From NCBI GenBank assembly GCA_947179325.1, contig CAMXAU010000001.1, positions 124,001 to 188,000 on the forward strand: a DNA stretch of 64,000 nucleotides. Reading direction: 5' to 3'. Of this stretch, positions 35,770 through 44,545 are shown one piece after another (the stretch's first letter is position 1; each line of letters begins with the position of its first letter). This DNA comes from an uncultured Bacteroidales bacterium. Lineage in GTDB: Bacteria > Bacteroidota > Bacteroidia > Bacteroidales > UBA932. A program made the translations under genes and the position numbers. Under the pieces are notes generated by a model, which made no database searches, was not told the origin of the DNA, and saw nothing but the letters and a program-made list of their open reading frames with translations.

Positions 35770-35777
35770 CAAATTTA
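35770..35777 (-). promoter_or_regulatory. -7 box of module 2 operon
   Basis: The minus strand reads TAAATTTG, 29 bases before the ATG at 35740, with the half-site starting exactly 17 bases further up, as in module 1. Confidence 0.7.
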
Positions 35778-35786
35778 CGCCATGAG

Positions 35787-35828
35787 AGTTTCATCTTAAA
35801 ATATAAAGTTTCATATTTTAAGACGTAA
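35787..35828. promoter_or_regulatory. palindromic operator candidate, module 2
   Basis: Inverted arms at 35789-35804 and 35813-35828 (14 of 16 paired) enclose AAAGTTTC, the reverse complement of the centre of the module 1 copy. As a result AGTTTCAT occurs as a direct repeat at 35787 and 35807, 20 bases apart. Confidence 0.7.
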
Positions 35829-35915
35829 TATATTGATAATCAAATATAGTTGGTGGAAATTTTGGAACGAGGTACGTCTGAGTTTCAGAACCCCTGTCCT
35901 CGGCTGGTTTATGGC

Positions 35916-37574
35916 TTACTTTGCCTGCCTGTTCATTAGCTTTCTGATATAGATCCCGAGGTTCGTGTCATGCTCTCCTATTCCGAGCTTTTCCCTGATT
36001 CCGCTGCTGATGTTATAGTGGCTGCGCATCTCTATGTATGCTCCGACCTCTTTCCCTTTCAGGCCGATTGCATATAGGCAGCAGTAGTTTATTTCCTGCT
36101 CGGAGAGTCCACATTCCTCAAGGTATGATATGAACTCCGGCTTGCTTCCTGCGAATGCGAGCCTTGTCAGGTTCATGAAGCTCTCTTTGTCTGAGAGTAG
36201 TTCCTCAAGCTCCCTTGTCGCCTTTTTGTCAATTTCGCAGTTGTCGGTTATGTGTGCCGCGAAGAACTTGTTCAGGAGTTCGAGCCTTGATGATATGGCG
36301 GCCATGACTTTTGGGTCAAGGCTTTCTTTCTGTGTGATCAGGGTTGCCAGGTTGTCCCTCTCTTGCTCCATCTGGAAGCACATCAGACGGTATCTCTCTG
36401 CTTCGCTGTCTGCCATCTGCTTCTCCATCCGGCTTATCTTTAGCCTGTGGCTTTTCCATAGGAACAGCCCTCCTGCGAGCATCAGGAGAAAGGCAGATGC
36501 AAATATTGTATAATTCGTCATTGCCCGTTCTTTATTTGCTTTTACTTTAAGGGTATGACGCTCCTCTATAAATTTTGTGTCCTGATGAAATATGGCTAAA
36601 TTTATGCTGTCCTTTATTGTGATGTATCTGTCAAAGGATTCCAGTGCCTTTGGGTAGTCTCCTGCATCTTGGTGTATCTGGGAGAGAATGGCAAGGTGCC
36701 GTATTCTGCTGTCTGTATCTCTAAGGCAGTCAAGTCTGGAGATTGCCTTAAGTGCCCCTTCATAATCCTTTATGCTATAATAGGCATATGATATGCTGTG
36801 CCAATTGGCGATGTTTGAGGGAACTGAGTTGAGGTATTCTGTTATAGCTCCTTTTATTGTTTCTTCAGATTCTCCTTTTTCTATAATCAGCATAAGATAA
36901 ATTGCATAGAACTCAGATATCAATGATATCCGTACATCCTTAAGGAAGATTCTGCAGTCCTCCGCATATTTTATTGCGTTTGCGTAGTCTTTCTTTAATG
37001 TGTAGCAGTTGACAACACGTAAAAGGCAATTTATATAGCTGTTTGTCAGATTGGCCCTTTTAAAATATTTTGCAGCATAGAGATTGGTCTCAATCGTCTT
37101 GTCCCAGTTATAGATGGCATTGTGAATTCGCCCTTGCCGGAACAGCGTCCTCGCCTTGGTGGGTATGTCATCAGACTTTTCTCCTGCATCGAGTGCCTTC
37201 ACAAAGCATTCCATTGCATTCTTATTGTCTCTGCGGTTCTCGTAGATGCGCCCCTGGTAGTATAATGTCCTGAGCCTGTCTGTCGGGTTTCCGTGGTTTT
37301 CGTACCAGTCTATCGCCGGCTGCAGGATGTCGAAGTCTGTCCTGTCCTCGTAGTTCTTGTCAAGTGCCATTGATAGCATCACAGCATACCTTGCCCTTTC
37401 AGATGCTCTGGTCAGCTTTTCTGGATCAATTTCTCTCAGGGCGGCCAGTGCTCTGTCCGGTCTGTCCTCGATATAGTTTTCGACATCAAGTATTGTCCGC
37501 CATTCATCGGAATGCCTGCTGCATCCGGCAAAAATGAGAGATGCGGCTACAAAAAGAAAGACATAGCTTTTCAT
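35916..37574 (-). CDS. membrane-anchored TPR regulator with LuxR-like HTH, module 2
   Basis: The 552-residue protein has a lipoprotein signal ending at Cys18 (LIFAGCSRH), TPR-like helices to about 340, a transmembrane helix at about 354-374, a coiled coil (380-420), and the HTH domain at about 488-546 with the signature RSHYNISSGIREKLG. Compared with the module 1 regulator, the first 140 and last 220 residues are nearly the same while residues about 141-330 differ widely. That fits a shared DNA-binding and membrane part with a diversified periplasmic sensor. It should control the DUF3244-like and barrel genes directly downstream. Confidence 0.8.
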   Translation of the reverse strand: MKSYVFLFVAASLIFAGCSRHSDEWRTILDVENYIEDRPDRALAALREIDPEKLTRASERARYAVMLSMALDKNYEDRTDFDILQPAIDWYENHGNPTDRLRTLYYQGRIYENRRDNKNAMECFVKALDAGEKSDDIPTKARTLFRQGRIHNAIYNWDKTIETNLYAAKYFKRANLTNSYINCLLRVVNCYTLKKDYANAIKYAEDCRIFLKDVRISLISEFYAIYLMLIIEKGESEETIKGAITEYLNSVPSNIANWHSISYAYYSIKDYEGALKAISRLDCLRDTDSRIRHLAILSQIHQDAGDYPKALESFDRYITIKDSINLAIFHQDTKFIEERHTLKVKANKERAMTNYTIFASAFLLMLAGGLFLWKSHRLKISRMEKQMADSEAERYRLMCFQMEQERDNLATLITQKESLDPKVMAAISSRLELLNKFFAAHITDNCEIDKKATRELEELLSDKESFMNLTRLAFAGSKPEFISYLEECGLSEQEINYCCLYAIGLKGKEVGAYIEMRSHYNISSGIREKLGIGEHDTNLGIYIRKLMNRQAK

Positions 37575-37689
37575 AGTCTTCAGTTAGGGAATGTCAGTGG
37601 CTGGTATAAGGTCAGAAAATATGCAATTTCTTTCATTGCAATGTGGCGGGGAGTATTTTTCATGCTTCTGGATATTAGCGTTAATATTC

Positions 37690-37721
37690 CAAAACTAAAG
37701 AATAAAATTCAAACATCCAAA
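37690..37721 (-). promoter_or_regulatory. candidate promoter of module 2 regulator gene
   Basis: On the minus strand TTTG (37718-37721) and TAGTTTTG (37690-37697) are spaced as -33 and -7 elements. The leader would be about 110 bases. Other boxes are possible. Confidence 0.35.
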
Positions 37722-37771
37722 TGTTTCCTCTTGAAAATAAACGCAATAGAGTAAACGCGCAGGTCCCGCGG

Positions 37772-38257
37772 CTAAATTTTATGTGTCTTTTGGTCTTTCA
37801 GATTCCTCAAATGATTCCCGAGGTTGGTGTCCCTTGCGGCCAGGCCAAGTTTATGCCTGATTGCCGTGCTCTTGTTGTAATGGCTCCTGTCGCTTGTCAA
37901 AAATCCTATTTCGCAGCCTCGGAATCCCAATGTTAGAAGGATGCAGTAGTCAATTTCAGCAGAATTAAGGCCTGATGACTCAAGGTGTGACATTATGCCT
38001 GGATTGTTTACGCGGAATGATTCCTGGACCAGGTGCATAAACTCTTTTCTGGTTGCAGGTGTCGTCAGAAGCGGTATCCCGGATTCGGGTGCTTCCAATA
38101 CTTCTTGCGGAATAAGCTGGATAATCGTTTTTTCAAACAGTTGGTGGCGTGTGCCTATTATTTCCAGTGTGGATTTGTCGATTCCCCATGAGGAACGGAG
38201 TGCCCTTGACAAGGCTTTCAATTCCGTTATGAAACTTTGTTGTTCTTTGCAGGTCAT
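37772..38257 (-). CDS. free-standing LuxR-like HTH protein related to the TPR regulators
   Basis: The 161-residue soluble protein matches only the C-terminal part of the two TPR regulators: FMHLVQESFRVNNPGIMSHL, IDYCILLTLGFRGCEIGFL, RSHYNKSTAIRHKLGL and DTNLGNHLRNL line up with their HTH regions. It has no signal peptide, TPR or membrane helix. Its own promoter carries the same two AGTTTCA half-sites, so it may be regulated by the family or by itself and could act as a competitor or partner. It ends 197 bases before the module 2 regulator. Confidence 0.7.
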   Translation of the reverse strand: MTCKEQQSFITELKALSRALRSSWGIDKSTLEIIGTRHQLFEKTIIQLIPQEVLEAPESGIPLLTTPATRKEFMHLVQESFRVNNPGIMSHLESSGLNSAEIDYCILLTLGFRGCEIGFLTSDRSHYNKSTAIRHKLGLAARDTNLGNHLRNLKDQKTHKI

Positions 38258-38277
38258 AATTATAATAGTTTATTGCT

Positions 38278-38322
38278 GTAAAAATACGTTGCAATAGTTT
38301 CATGGCGAAAAGAATAGTTTCA
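38278..38322 (-). promoter_or_regulatory. promoter with paired AGTTTCA sites, free-standing HTH gene
   Basis: AATAGTTTCA occurs twice (38292-38301 and 38312-38321), 20 bases apart, followed by CTTTCGAAAG. The minus strand reads TATTTTAC at 38278-38285, an imperfect -7 box at the same 17-base offset from the first half-site as in modules 1 and 2. Confidence 0.55.
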
Positions 38323-38392
38323 CTTTCGAAAGCCTATATGTCTGATAGTCAAATGCTCTTTTTGAAATTTTGGCGCAGGATGATGCGAAGTT

Positions 38393-40627
38393 TCATCTCG
38401 GCAGGCTCATCAGTTCTTCGATTATCCTGTCCATTCCGGCGTAGCAGTCAAGAGTCCACAGGATGAAGCGGATGTCCACGCAGACGCATTTGTTGTAGCC
38501 CTCTACATACATTGAATCTCCGGCGAGGGATTCCTTGTTGCCGTCAAAGGCAAGTCCGACCAGCTCTCCGTGGGCATTGAGGACTGGGGAACCGGAATTG
38601 CCGCCTGTAATGTCGTTGTCTGTCAGGAAATCCACGGGCATATAACGTTTCGGCAGGCCTCCTCCCATGCCTTTGTCCTGTAGGCAATCTGCACCCCAGC
38701 TGCTCCATTCCTCAGCTTCAAGAAGCTGTTTCTGGCGTTCATTCAGGCAAAATTCGTATGATGCAGGGTCGTGTTTCTCCAGCAGGCCGCGAGCGGTAGA
38801 TTGCCATGAGCATATTACGGCGTCGTATGGCTCTATCCCGCCGACTGTACCGTAAGTTATACGCATGGTCGAATTGGCATCCGGATACTGCTCTATGCCA
38901 TTTTCTTTCCTCATCTGATACAGAACATGGGCGTATTCCTTTTCAAGCGTAGCCAGGTCGTGTCCTTCCATTGCCTTTTCCTTGGCTTTGTTGAAGTCCG
39001 TGATTTTCCTGTCGTTGAGAAAGCGGACGATTGGGTCGTCCAGGTAGTCTTCCAGTGATGTGTGGCTTTGTGTGAACTCTTCAAACCGTTCCTGGTCTGT
39101 GAGAAAGCTCTGCTCCCATATTTCTTCGGCAAGCTGGCGGATTCTGCCGGCTTGCCTTTGGGGGTTGAATATCTCGCATGAGCCATCATGGCAGCATATC
39201 TGCCGTATCAGGTCTTTTTGGTAAGGGCCGAACCATTGGGGGGCAAGCCGGGAGAAGTATTTGCAGAAGGAATATGTGAAAAGGTCTTTTTCAACCTTCA
39301 TGTCGTATTTCCCGAAGTCTTCCCTGATGCCGTTGATTATTCCTGGCAGCCTTTTCTGTGCTGTCTCCATCCCGTTTCTGCTATTCTGCAGGGAGCCAAT
39401 CCTTGTCGCATAGCGGGAGATGTTTGTGCCCCTGACAATAGTCTCGCGGTAGATTACGGTGTTGCGCCTTATCTCTTCCGATGCCTTGCTCTTTTCTGAG
39501 ATTGTCTCTATGAGGTTGCCCCATTTCTCCTGTCTTCCTGGATCGGAATCAATCCATTCCTGCATCTTCTCCTCCTGCTCGCGCCTGTGTGCGGCGGTGC
39601 GGAATCTTCTATAGCATAGTACCTGCCCCTCGTTCAGCTCCTGTAGATTGCTGAGGCCGAAATAATAGTCTGAATATTTCAGCCTTATGGCCGGGTCGGA
39701 GTTCATCCAGCTGTTTACTATCGCCATCTGGCCTGCACGTATTTCGTTTGATATGGGAAGTGAGACCCTTTCGCTGAAATCCACGTCGGATGAACTGCTG
39801 TATCTGTCGGTGCGTCCGGGAAATCCGATTACCATGGTAAAGTCTCCTGGATTGACGCCCCTGAGTGATATGTCCAGTTTCTTGACAGGCCGGAGAGGGA
39901 TATTCTGTTCTGAATAATCGGCAGGAGACCCGTCCGGCGCAGTGTAGACCCGGTACAGTGCAAAGTCGCATTTGTGCTGCGGCCATTCCCAGTTGTCGAT
40001 GTCCCCGCCGAATGCTGCCATGGAGACAGGCGGAGCCGCAACAAGGCGTATGTCCCTGAAGACCTGGTAAAGTGCAATGTAGTAGCGTGAGCCTTTCCAC
40101 ATTGAGGAAAACCATGCTTCAAGTCCATATTCCTCCGAATATTTCTTTTCCATCATGTAGCCGAGCTTGCGCATCCCGATCGCCTGGCCTTGTGCCTTGG
40201 AGTCTTCAATGAATGCCTCTACTTCATCTGTGATGTCTATCACCTTTTTCAGGAAAAATGCCTTTTTGCCTTCTATGCATCTTTCCTGTCCGGAATCCAT
40301 TGCCCAGAATCCGTCTTCGAGGTAATTGTTCTCACTGGTGCTGATCCCGAAAACATCGCTGAATGCGCAATGGTGGTTCGTGATGAGAAGTCCGTTGTCT
40401 GAAATTATGCTTCCTGTGCAGCTGAATTCAAGTGATACGATAGCGTCGGATATGGTCGCTCCCTCTGCATCCGCATCATATATATCGCGTGCAGACAGGG
40501 CGAGGCCGCGCTCCTGCATCTTTTTCTCAAGTGCGGAATTGATGGCGTTGATCATCCACATTCCTTCGTCCGCATTCGCGGCAAGGCAGAACAGCAATGC
40601 TATCGCCGTTGCAATGTTTCTTTTCAT
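38393..40627 (-). CDS. S46-family dipeptidyl-peptidase, DPP7 type
   Basis: S46 enzymes release N-terminal dipeptides in the periplasm of Bacteroidota. Visible parts are a signal peptide (IALLFCLAANADEGMW), the chymotrypsin-fold His in NHHCAF (85-86), GGDIDNWEWPQH with the catalytic Asp region, and the nucleophile Ser at about 678 in TGGNSGSPVLN. Eighteen residues after that Ser is Gly (FDGN), as in DPP7 with hydrophobic P1 preference; DPP11 has Arg here for acidic P1. The ATG at 40627 is chosen over an upstream frame to 40720 because it starts the signal peptide and forms an ATGA overlap with the preceding gene. Length 744 is normal. Confidence 0.92.
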   Translation of the reverse strand: MKRNIATAIALLFCLAANADEGMWMINAINSALEKKMQERGLALSARDIYDADAEGATISDAIVSLEFSCTGSIISDNGLLITNHHCAFSDVFGISTSENNYLEDGFWAMDSGQERCIEGKKAFFLKKVIDITDEVEAFIEDSKAQGQAIGMRKLGYMMEKKYSEEYGLEAWFSSMWKGSRYYIALYQVFRDIRLVAAPPVSMAAFGGDIDNWEWPQHKCDFALYRVYTAPDGSPADYSEQNIPLRPVKKLDISLRGVNPGDFTMVIGFPGRTDRYSSSSDVDFSERVSLPISNEIRAGQMAIVNSWMNSDPAIRLKYSDYYFGLSNLQELNEGQVLCYRRFRTAAHRREQEEKMQEWIDSDPGRQEKWGNLIETISEKSKASEEIRRNTVIYRETIVRGTNISRYATRIGSLQNSRNGMETAQKRLPGIINGIREDFGKYDMKVEKDLFTYSFCKYFSRLAPQWFGPYQKDLIRQICCHDGSCEIFNPQRQAGRIRQLAEEIWEQSFLTDQERFEEFTQSHTSLEDYLDDPIVRFLNDRKITDFNKAKEKAMEGHDLATLEKEYAHVLYQMRKENGIEQYPDANSTMRITYGTVGGIEPYDAVICSWQSTARGLLEKHDPASYEFCLNERQKQLLEAEEWSSWGADCLQDKGMGGGLPKRYMPVDFLTDNDITGGNSGSPVLNAHGELVGLAFDGNKESLAGDSMYVEGYNKCVCVDIRFILWTLDCYAGMDRIIEELMSLPR

Positions 40628-42645
40628 AATGATGGTGTCTTGTGTTCTGTCCCAGGGGTCTTGAAACTGAACTTTGCGGCTGTCTCGCGGACGTCGTCTT
40701 TGCTGTATGTGATTGTCCATGTGTCCATTGTCATCAGCTCCCAGACCTTTGCAGCAGTCATTGGCTCTGCATACCTTACCTGTATGGCCGGGACAAGGTC
40801 CTTGTTGAGGTCGAGGTAGATGCCGATAATCCCGTCGTGGCGGGAAAGGTGGTTGCTCAGGAACGGCATATTCCTCAGGACAATAGGCTTTTCGTAATTC
40901 TTGTCAGGGATTTCATAGATGTATTGTCTCTTGCCGGCGTATTCATCTATCCTGCTTTTGAATTCTGCCTTGAAAGGGGAGAACATCAGTCTAAGATATT
41001 CCTCCATGCCGATGTATGAAGTCTCCTTTTCCATTGATATGAACTTATAGTCAAGCGGGATTTCCTTTGTCCCTCCGCCATGTACCGGCATCTCCAGTGC
41101 CTTTTTCTCAACTATTTCCTTGAACCATGACTTGTCGGCATTCTCGGATGGAGACATGTATACCCGCACAATCAGGGGACATGCAAATTCAGTCAGTACA
41201 CCGTAGATTTCTTTCCCGCTGTTTCGCATCTGCATCCCAAGGTAGTTGATGTCCATCTTGTCGTGCATGTTTTCTGTCCTGATGGTGACAACCTTTATGC
41301 TGTCTGATGTCGCCGGGTCGACTGGGTTTACCCTGAATTTTGACGGGACGAAAATCTTTTCCTGTATTTCCTCAGGAGTAATCTTTGCCGGGTCGTATGT
41401 CACGACTGCCCTGTGGTGCTTTACAAAAGTCTTTACTCCATATATCCCCGGGATCTTCTCCAGCCTTGCCTTGAAGGCCATTGAACTTCCGTAGCATTTG
41501 ACTGATTTAAGGCCGGTGATTTCCGTTGTCCTGAGGGCCTGTGGGTCAACTGCCTGTGTTACAGTGCCGTCCTCTTCGGTCTGCTCGATTCCCCATGTCA
41601 TGTTGATTGTCGGCAGCTCAAGTTTGTTGCCCGCCCAGATTCCGAGGGCAATGAGGGCTGCTGTCAGTATGGCCGGCAGTGCTTTGAGGAATCGGCTTCC
41701 GTTGCCTATCCCGAATCCTATGTTCAGTGCGTCTCTGCTGCATGCTGCCGAGCATTCTCCGCACAGTGTGCAGTCGACGGAGTTGATTTTTCCGTGCTTG
41801 AATGATTCGATATCGATATGGTACGGGCATCGTCTTGAGCAGGCTCCGCAATGGTTGCAGCGTCCCATGTCCTTTACCATATATATCAGTTGCTCAGACG
41901 GTTTCCTGTGCAGGATCTCCAGAAGATAGCCTGTGAGACAGAATGCTCCGAGGAAAATCCACCAGGGAACCTCCAGTCCTGTCAGTCCTATCAGATAGCA
42001 GGCGAGGAACAGGACAAGAATCCATATCCAGAACTTGAATGTGTTGGATATGGCTCCGAGCGGGCATATGTATCTGCACCAGAAAGAGTCTATGAGGAAG
42101 CCTCCTGAAATGAGCAGCACAAGTGCCGTGATTGACATCCATAGGGTTATCTCTCCCTTGAATCCTGTCGCTATGGCATAGTACGGGTCGAGATTTTTGC
42201 AGAACAGTTCGCTTGCAGTCACAGTCATGTAGAAAATCCAGAACAGGAGGATGTATTTGAATATCCTCAGAACCATGTCTATGAAGGAACCATTCCTGAT
42301 GCCTATGGATTTGAGATGTAGTGATTTGCGGAATTTTGTCAGGAGGTCCTGGATTGTTCCGGCAGGACATATGTATCCGCAGAACAGCTTGCTGAACAGT
42401 ATGATGGCAGCTGCCAGTGCTATGCCCATCATGATCTGGAGAGTGGTCATTGTGCATGGCAGTGTGCCTTTGACTGTCCATGTGGCAAGTGCCTCCAGGC
42501 CTCCCATCGGGCAATATGCTTCGGGATCAACCGGCTCTTTTGTCGGGATTACCTTTGTGATGAACAGAACGAGTGCAGCCAGTATTCCCCATTGCAGGAT
42601 GTATCGCGGCCAGTTCTTCAGTGTTGCAGATTTCTTCCTTGACAT
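40624..42645 (-). CDS. membrane polyferredoxin (NapH/CcoG-like) with a C-terminal HMA-like domain
   Basis: Five to six transmembrane helices carry the CxxxCP pairs FCGYICPAG and WCRYICPLG, then two 4Fe-4S ferredoxin motifs (CNHCGACSRRCP and CTLCGECSAACS at about residues 265-310). After another helix comes a periplasmic part with an HMA-like fold (SVKCYGSSMAFKARLEKIPG at about 378-397). Such proteins pass electrons across the membrane and often serve metal or nitrogen-oxide enzymes. The donor and acceptor are not in the window. It overlaps the S46 peptidase by 4 bases. Confidence 0.8.
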   Translation of the reverse strand: MSRKKSATLKNWPRYILQWGILAALVLFITKVIPTKEPVDPEAYCPMGGLEALATWTVKGTLPCTMTTLQIMMGIALAAAIILFSKLFCGYICPAGTIQDLLTKFRKSLHLKSIGIRNGSFIDMVLRIFKYILLFWIFYMTVTASELFCKNLDPYYAIATGFKGEITLWMSITALVLLISGGFLIDSFWCRYICPLGAISNTFKFWIWILVLFLACYLIGLTGLEVPWWIFLGAFCLTGYLLEILHRKPSEQLIYMVKDMGRCNHCGACSRRCPYHIDIESFKHGKINSVDCTLCGECSAACSRDALNIGFGIGNGSRFLKALPAILTAALIALGIWAGNKLELPTINMTWGIEQTEEDGTVTQAVDPQALRTTEITGLKSVKCYGSSMAFKARLEKIPGIYGVKTFVKHHRAVVTYDPAKITPEEIQEKIFVPSKFRVNPVDPATSDSIKVVTIRTENMHDKMDINYLGMQMRNSGKEIYGVLTEFACPLIVRVYMSPSENADKSWFKEIVEKKALEMPVHGGGTKEIPLDYKFISMEKETSYIGMEEYLRLMFSPFKAEFKSRIDEYAGKRQYIYEIPDKNYEKPIVLRNMPFLSNHLSRHDGIIGIYLDLNKDLVPAIQVRYAEPMTAAKVWELMTMDTWTITYSKDDVRETAAKFSFKTPGTEHKTPSL

Positions 42646-42667
42646 ATCGCTTTGTTTTTTCTGGTTG

Positions 42668-44455
42668 TTATCTTGCTTCTATGACATTGCCGTGGTCCCT
42701 GGCCACAGATTCTTTCCATTTGTCGGTATAGCCTGGGTTGGTTATGCCTGCCGGTATATGGTCTGTATGCTCATTTGTGACGAATGAGCCGTCCGGGTTC
42801 TGTGCCTTGACGTTACCGTCTATGTATTTTACAAGAAGAAGTGTCTCCAGTGCCGCCCATCTGCCGAAAATCTCCTGTGCGGTGTTGACTGAATAGTCTG
42901 TGAGATATTCCTTTACCTTGGTGTAAGGGTCAAATGTCCTCTTCAGCTTGCTGTTCCTTGAAATCTGCTTGCGCGGAAGCGCGTCTGCCTCGGAGTAAAG
43001 CTCCATTGCCTTGCGGTCAATTTCCTTTATAGCCTCAATCTGGCCATTCTCCCAGGCGTCGATTTCGGCGCGTACTGTCGGCTCCATTATATTGTACATC
43101 CTGTAGCATGCGTTGGCTACACGGTTGCACATCCAGAAGGCTGAGGTAGGGGAGTATGTTATCATGTTGCCGTTGCCTACCCTGAAGCATTCGGGGATTT
43201 CCCTTGTGCATGCGTAGATTGGGGTAAGGTATGATGTCGCGGCATCGTCTGTGCCGAACCAGAGAAGCCCCCCGATCTCGTCAGGGTAGTTTCCGCGTGA
43301 CTGCGCGACAAACCAGAAGCCGGTCTGCTGGGTGGCGATGGCCCTCTCGTTTATGTAATTTTTCCCTTCGTATTCAAACCCCATTGGTCTCCATCGGTAT
43401 GGGAGTGCGTTGCCGCCTGCGCCGATGTCTGTCGTCATGTCCATTGGAGTGCCTTCGAAATGGTCTCTCATTGCGTCAGCGACGTCTTTCACAGTGATTT
43501 TGCGGGATGGCTTGACGAAAAGAGGGAATCTCTTTGTCTTGTCATATCCCATTGCATAGTCTATGTAGTCGTACGAATCACGGGTCACTTCGTTCCCGTT
43601 CTCGTCCTCGAATGTGAATTTGCCGTCGCAGAGTATGTTGAATGCGCTCCATGCCCTTGCTTCGCATGCCCTCATCCCGCTGAAGTCAAGCGGGGCGTAT
43701 GTGTCGCAGAAGCTGAAGTCTTCGTCTTTTCCGTCAAACCAGCCCATTTCTCGTGCGAATGAGATGACGTCCGGTGCAAAGATGCAGTTCTCAGGGTCAT
43801 TCTGCGGGAAAGTGCTGATGCGGGCCTGGTTGGCGTGTGCGCATATATATCCGTCAGGAACGCGTCTTGCCACCCAGACGATGCCTTTGCGTGTGTTCTT
43901 CCCGTCAGCATCAAGCTTTGTCCCTTTCCCGATAAGGTCCATTACCCAGACCTCTTCCTTGTCGGCGATTGAGAATGACTCTCCTTCAGAATAATATCCG
44001 TATGTGTTGGCAAGGTCGACAATTACGGATATTGCCTCGCGGGTTGTCCTGGCCCTCTGCAGGGCGATATATATCAGGGAGCCGTAGTCCATTATTCCGT
44101 CCGGGTCGTCAAGCCCGTGGCGGCCTCCGTATGTGGTCTCGCCGATGATCAGCTGGTGCTCATTCATGTTGCCGACAGTCTGGTATGTATAGCCTGTCTG
44201 AGGGATGTCTCCAAGATATTTCCCGGTGTCCCATTCATTTACACTCAGCATTGCGCCTCTTTCCCACATCGCAGCGGGATTGTAGTACAGCTCTCCGTAG
44301 AGCTGGTGTGAGTCAGCCGCGTATGAAATCATGTTTGAGCCGTCTGCGCTTGCTCCTTTTGTGACGAGTATGTTCGAGCAGCCGTCAGCGTTGACAGAGG
44401 GCAGGATGGATGCTGCAAAAATGCAGGCCGTGAAGATGATTGCTTGTTTTTTCAT
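42668..44455 (-). CDS. C69-family dipeptidase
   Basis: C69 peptidases are N-terminal-nucleophile hydrolases; the Cys exposed after processing is Cys26 in NADGCSNILVTKGASADGSN, and the family pattern continues with NEHQLIIGETTYGGR and GESFSIADKEEVWVMDLIGKG. The signal peptide supports a periplasmic role. The ATG at 44455 is used since the upstream frame to 44509 would run across the -7 box. Together with the S46 enzyme (two genes downstream) it fits a peptide-scavenging cluster. Length about 595 matches the long Bacteroidota forms. Confidence 0.88.
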   Translation of the reverse strand: MKKQAIIFTACIFAASILPSVNADGCSNILVTKGASADGSNMISYAADSHQLYGELYYNPAAMWERGAMLSVNEWDTGKYLGDIPQTGYTYQTVGNMNEHQLIIGETTYGGRHGLDDPDGIMDYGSLIYIALQRARTTREAISVIVDLANTYGYYSEGESFSIADKEEVWVMDLIGKGTKLDADGKNTRKGIVWVARRVPDGYICAHANQARISTFPQNDPENCIFAPDVISFAREMGWFDGKDEDFSFCDTYAPLDFSGMRACEARAWSAFNILCDGKFTFEDENGNEVTRDSYDYIDYAMGYDKTKRFPLFVKPSRKITVKDVADAMRDHFEGTPMDMTTDIGAGGNALPYRWRPMGFEYEGKNYINERAIATQQTGFWFVAQSRGNYPDEIGGLLWFGTDDAATSYLTPIYACTREIPECFRVGNGNMITYSPTSAFWMCNRVANACYRMYNIMEPTVRAEIDAWENGQIEAIKEIDRKAMELYSEADALPRKQISRNSKLKRTFDPYTKVKEYLTDYSVNTAQEIFGRWAALETLLLVKYIDGNVKAQNPDGSFVTNEHTDHIPAGITNPGYTDKWKESVARDHGNVIEAR

Positions 44456-44466
44456 ATACTTATTTA

Positions 44467-44474
44467 TATTTTTG
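44467..44474 (+). promoter_or_regulatory. -7 box candidate for the small periplasmic protein gene
   Basis: TATTTTTG on the plus strand, 72 bases before the ATG at 44546. If used, its transcript would overlap the oppositely directed dipeptidase transcript. Confidence 0.35.
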
Positions 44475-44513
44475 CAGTTCATGTCCTTTTGCCTTTTGGG
44501 GCAGGACAACTTA

Positions 44514-44521
44514 CAAAAATA
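44514..44521 (-). promoter_or_regulatory. -7 box of the C69 dipeptidase gene
   Basis: The minus strand reads TATTTTTG, 59 bases before the ATG at 44455. Confidence 0.45.
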
Positions 44522-44545
44522 GAAAAATTTTTATATACATCTTGT

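Noticed and set aside
32853..35828. Invertible promoter switched by a site-specific recombinase
   Set aside because: Only 8 bases lie between the arms, too short for a recombinase-driven inversion, and no recombinase gene is present in the window.
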